Source: Butyrivibrio sp. | GTDB lineage: Bacteria > Bacillota_A > Clostridia > Lachnospirales > Lachnospiraceae | Reading direction: 5' to 3' | Assembly: GCF_024699075.1 (NCBI RefSeq) | Contig: NZ_JAILQF010000041.1 | Span: 1 to 7,156 of the forward strand | Length of the DNA stretch: 7,156 nucleotides | Position numbers and translations under genes: made by a program | Notes under the pieces: generated by a model | Seen by the model: only the letters and a program-made list of their open reading frames with translations | Told to the model about the DNA's origin: nothing | The model's database searches: none | Shown here: positions 5,311 through 7,156 of the stretch, in pieces | How the letters are laid out: each line of letters starts with the position of its first letter | Position numbering within the stretch: position 1 is the stretch's first letter

Positions 5311-7086
5311 ATGAAAATCAAAAAAAATCAATCGGCAATGAGATGGTTCTATTCATATCTCAAAAAGTACACTTGGAAGGTAGCTCTTGGTCTTGTTCTT
5401 GTAACAGCTACTTCTGTTCTGGCAATAGTAAATCCCAAGATCACAGGTTTCATCGTAGATGACATTATAGGTGATGGTCATAATATAAGAATGGATCTTC
5501 TTCCAAAGTTCCTTCTTCTTATGATAGGTGTCACTGTTATCAGAGCTGTGTTCAGACTTTTTTTCCTATATCTGTTTGAAACAGCATCACAGGATATGCT
5601 CTATGACATGCGTGATGGTGTATACAGAAATCTTCTCGAAAAGGACTTTGCTTTCTATAACAGGAGCCGAACAGGTGACCTAATGAGCAGACAGACAGGT
5701 GACATGATGGCTATCCGCCACTTTGTAGCCTATGTTATCTACTGTATCTATGAGAATGTCCTTCTATTTGTAATAGCTTTGTTTATGATCTTCTCAGTAG
5801 ATTTCAGGATTGGCCTTGCCATGATACTTGTACTTCCTATAACGGCATTCATGACATATTCTCAGAGTAAGACCATAAAACCCAAGTTCATGAACATAAG
5901 AGACAAGTTCTCTTCACTCAATGCTTTTGTTCAGGAGAACATAAGTGGTAACAGGGTTGTCAAAGCTTTCGCCAAGGAAGACTACGAAATAGAGAAATTT
6001 GACAAGGAAAATGCAAGCTACAGGGATGCTGAGCTTGAAGCAGCAAAGGTATGGACCAAGTATGTACCTATTTTCATATTCCTTTCGCACATGCTCACTT
6101 TCCTTCTTATGGTAGCAGGCGGCATTATGTGTATTTACGGTTATATGTCTCTTGGTAATCTTGTTATGATCAACAGTTATCTGTGGATGCTCAACAATCC
6201 TCTGCAGATGATGGGATGGCTCATAAATGACTATCACAGATTTACAACTTCTGTAGAAAAGATATATCAGACTATAACTCAAAAACCTGACATCCAGACA
6301 CCACGCTATCCTAAGGAAGTAGACAAGATAAGCGGAGATGTTGAATTCAGAAACGTATCCTATACAGTTGATGATGAACCTGTCCTTCATGATGTCAGTT
6401 TTCATATAAAGCCGGGCCAGACTGTTGGTATCATAGGTGCTACAGGCTCAGGAAAGTCTACTATCATGAATCTTATATGCAGATTCTTTGATACAACAAA
6501 GGGTGAGGTCCTTATGGACGGAATAAATGTCAAAGACCTTGATCTGCACAGACTAAGAGATGGTATCGGTATTGCCATGCAGGATATATTCCTTTTTTCA
6601 GATACCATAGAAGGTAATATTGCTTATGCAGATCCTGACTGTCCTTTCGAAAAGGTTAAATGGGCTGCCAAAATGGCTGATGCTGATGATTTCATCATGC
6701 AGATGGATGATGGATATGATACGGTTGTCGGCGAAAGAGGTGTAGGTCTTTCAGGAGGTCAGCGCCAGAGAATATCTCTTGCAAGAGCACTTCTTAAAGA
6801 GCCTTCGATCCTGATCCTTGATGATACTACTTCCGCTGTTGATATGGAGACAGAGGCTGAGATACAGCGTGATCTTAAAAAGCTTGCAGGTCATACTGTT
6901 TTCATAATCGCTCATCGTATATCCTCTATCAAGGATGCTGATGTGATCCTGGTTGTTGAGAATGGACGCATAGCACAGATTGGTACCCATGATGAGCTCA
7001 TTTCAAAGGATGGCTATTACAAGAAGGTATTCGAACACCAGTATGGTGAATTCGATGAAATAATGAAGAGAAAGGAGACCGCATAA
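5311..7086 (+). CDS. ABC exporter half-transporter with degenerate ATPase site
   Basis: A 591-residue fused membrane-ATPase subunit of the multidrug/lipid exporter type (MsbA/BmrCD/LmrCD-like). The membrane domain spans residues 1-325, with hydrophobic spans near 24-40, 64-88, 138-160, 164-185, 252-275 and 280-300. The ATPase domain holds A-loop Y351, Walker A GATGSGKST (376-384), Q-loop Q424, signature LSGGQ (480-484), Walker B LILD (501-504), D-loop SAVD (508-511) and H535. After Walker B the usual catalytic Glu is Asp (D505). Asp at this place marks the subunit that forms the inactive half of a heterodimeric exporter. Its intact LSGGQ would complete the partner's active site. The next gene begins within the stop codon (TAATG), which fits a partner subunit. 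The substrate cannot be told. The operon diverges from the AraC gene. Confidence 0.95.
   Translation: MKIKKNQSAMRWFYSYLKKYTWKVALGLVLVTATSVLAIVNPKITGFIVDDIIGDGHNIRMDLLPKFLLLMIGVTVIRAVFRLFFLYLFETASQDMLYDMRDGVYRNLLEKDFAFYNRSRTGDLMSRQTGDMMAIRHFVAYVIYCIYENVLLFVIALFMIFSVDFRIGLAMILVLPITAFMTYSQSKTIKPKFMNIRDKFSSLNAFVQENISGNRVVKAFAKEDYEIEKFDKENASYRDAELEAAKVWTKYVPIFIFLSHMLTFLLMVAGGIMCIYGYMSLGNLVMINSYLWMLNNPLQMMGWLINDYHRFTTSVEKIYQTITQKPDIQTPRYPKEVDKISGDVEFRNVSYTVDDEPVLHDVSFHIKPGQTVGIIGATGSGKSTIMNLICRFFDTTKGEVLMDGINVKDLDLHRLRDGIGIAMQDIFLFSDTIEGNIAYADPDCPFEKVKWAAKMADADDFIMQMDDGYDTVVGERGVGLSGGQRQRISLARALLKEPSILILDDTTSAVDMETEAEIQRDLKKLAGHTVFIIAHRISSIKDADVILVVENGRIAQIGTHDELISKDGYYKKVFEHQYGEFDEIMKRKETA
7071..7077 (+). 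promoter_or_regulatory. Ribosome binding site (AAAGGAG) of the downstream gene
   Basis: AAAGGAG lies inside the last codons of the exporter gene, 8 bases before the overlapping ATG at 7086. It supports translation of the next gene as a separate, coupled product. Confidence 0.75.
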
Positions 7087-7156
7087 TGGCTAGAAATAAG
7101 ATAGAACAAGACGAAGAGCTTGAAAGCGGTTTTGATATAAATCAGCTTAAAAGACT
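7086..7156 (+). CDS. N-terminus of a downstream gene, probably the partner ABC exporter subunit (runs off the window)
   Basis: The ATG at 7086-7088 shares its A with the exporter's TAA stop. Twenty-three codons and two bases are visible, reading MARNKIEQDEELES and then GFDINQLKRL. This is an acidic, soluble-looking N-terminus with no domain yet visible. Its coupling to a subunit with a degenerate ATPase site makes it most likely the second half of a heterodimeric exporter, whose partners often begin with a short charged extension before the first membrane span. The identity is inferred from position, not from sequence. Confidence 0.7.
   Translation, partial: MARNKIEQDEELESGFDINQLKR

Noticed and set aside
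5241..5462. 73-codon plus-strand frame overlapping the exporter start
   Set aside because: Most of it is the exporter gene in another frame, and the GAGGGG site serves the ATG at 5311, not the one at 5241.
5914..6405. 163-codon open frame on the minus strand inside the ABC exporter gene
   Set aside because: It is antisense to a well-recognised exporter and its translation shows no family-like pattern.

Overview
The window reads as chromosomal DNA of a low-GC Firmicute, most likely a Lachnospiraceae of the Butyrivibrio/Pseudobutyrivibrio type. This rests on AT-rich composition, purine-rich ribosome binding sites, SigA-like promoters, and gene types common in that family: a DUF975 membrane protein, a two-subunit ABC exporter, an AraC regulator and a GH2 glycosidase. 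The taxon is an inference. No rRNA, tRNA, CRISPR array or transposase gene is visible.

Layout. Five complete genes and one truncated gene lie on the minus strand, from about 5015 down to 1. In transcription order they are: an AraC-family regulator (5015-4002); a ClpX-like AAA+ unfoldase (3792-2248) with its own SigA-like promoter and a strong hairpin after it (2150-2183); a likely co-transcribed trio consisting of a small membrane protein (2097-1735), a small HExxH/double-CxxC protein (1672-1184) and a DUF975 polytopic membrane protein (1147-446); and the N-terminal part of a glycoside hydrolase family 2 enzyme (365-1), which runs off the left edge. On the plus strand, diverging from the AraC gene, are a complete ABC exporter half-transporter (5311-7086) and, overlapping it by one base, the first 23 codons of the next gene, presumably its heterodimer partner.

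How the parts may work together. The exporter subunit has Asp in place of the catalytic Glu after Walker B, the mark of the degenerate half of a heterodimeric exporter, which fits a partner gene coupled by a TAATG junction. The AraC regulator is transcribed away from the exporter across a 295-bp region holding promoters for both directions and three inverted repeats, so it is a candidate regulator of the exporter. This is not proven by the sequence.

Most interesting points. (1) The ClpX-like protein is a probable paralogue: a long acidic N-terminal tail, an expanded linker, and an RKH pore loop changed to SKN with gap-free alignment around it. (2) The leader of the ABC operon has three consecutive inverted repeats and a short open frame. 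(3) The araC gene carries a 24-bp tandem repeat coding for an octapeptide linker. (4) The HExxH/CxxC protein sits between two membrane proteins of unknown role. None of these is proof of a new system. The ClpX variant and the ABC leader most deserve checking.
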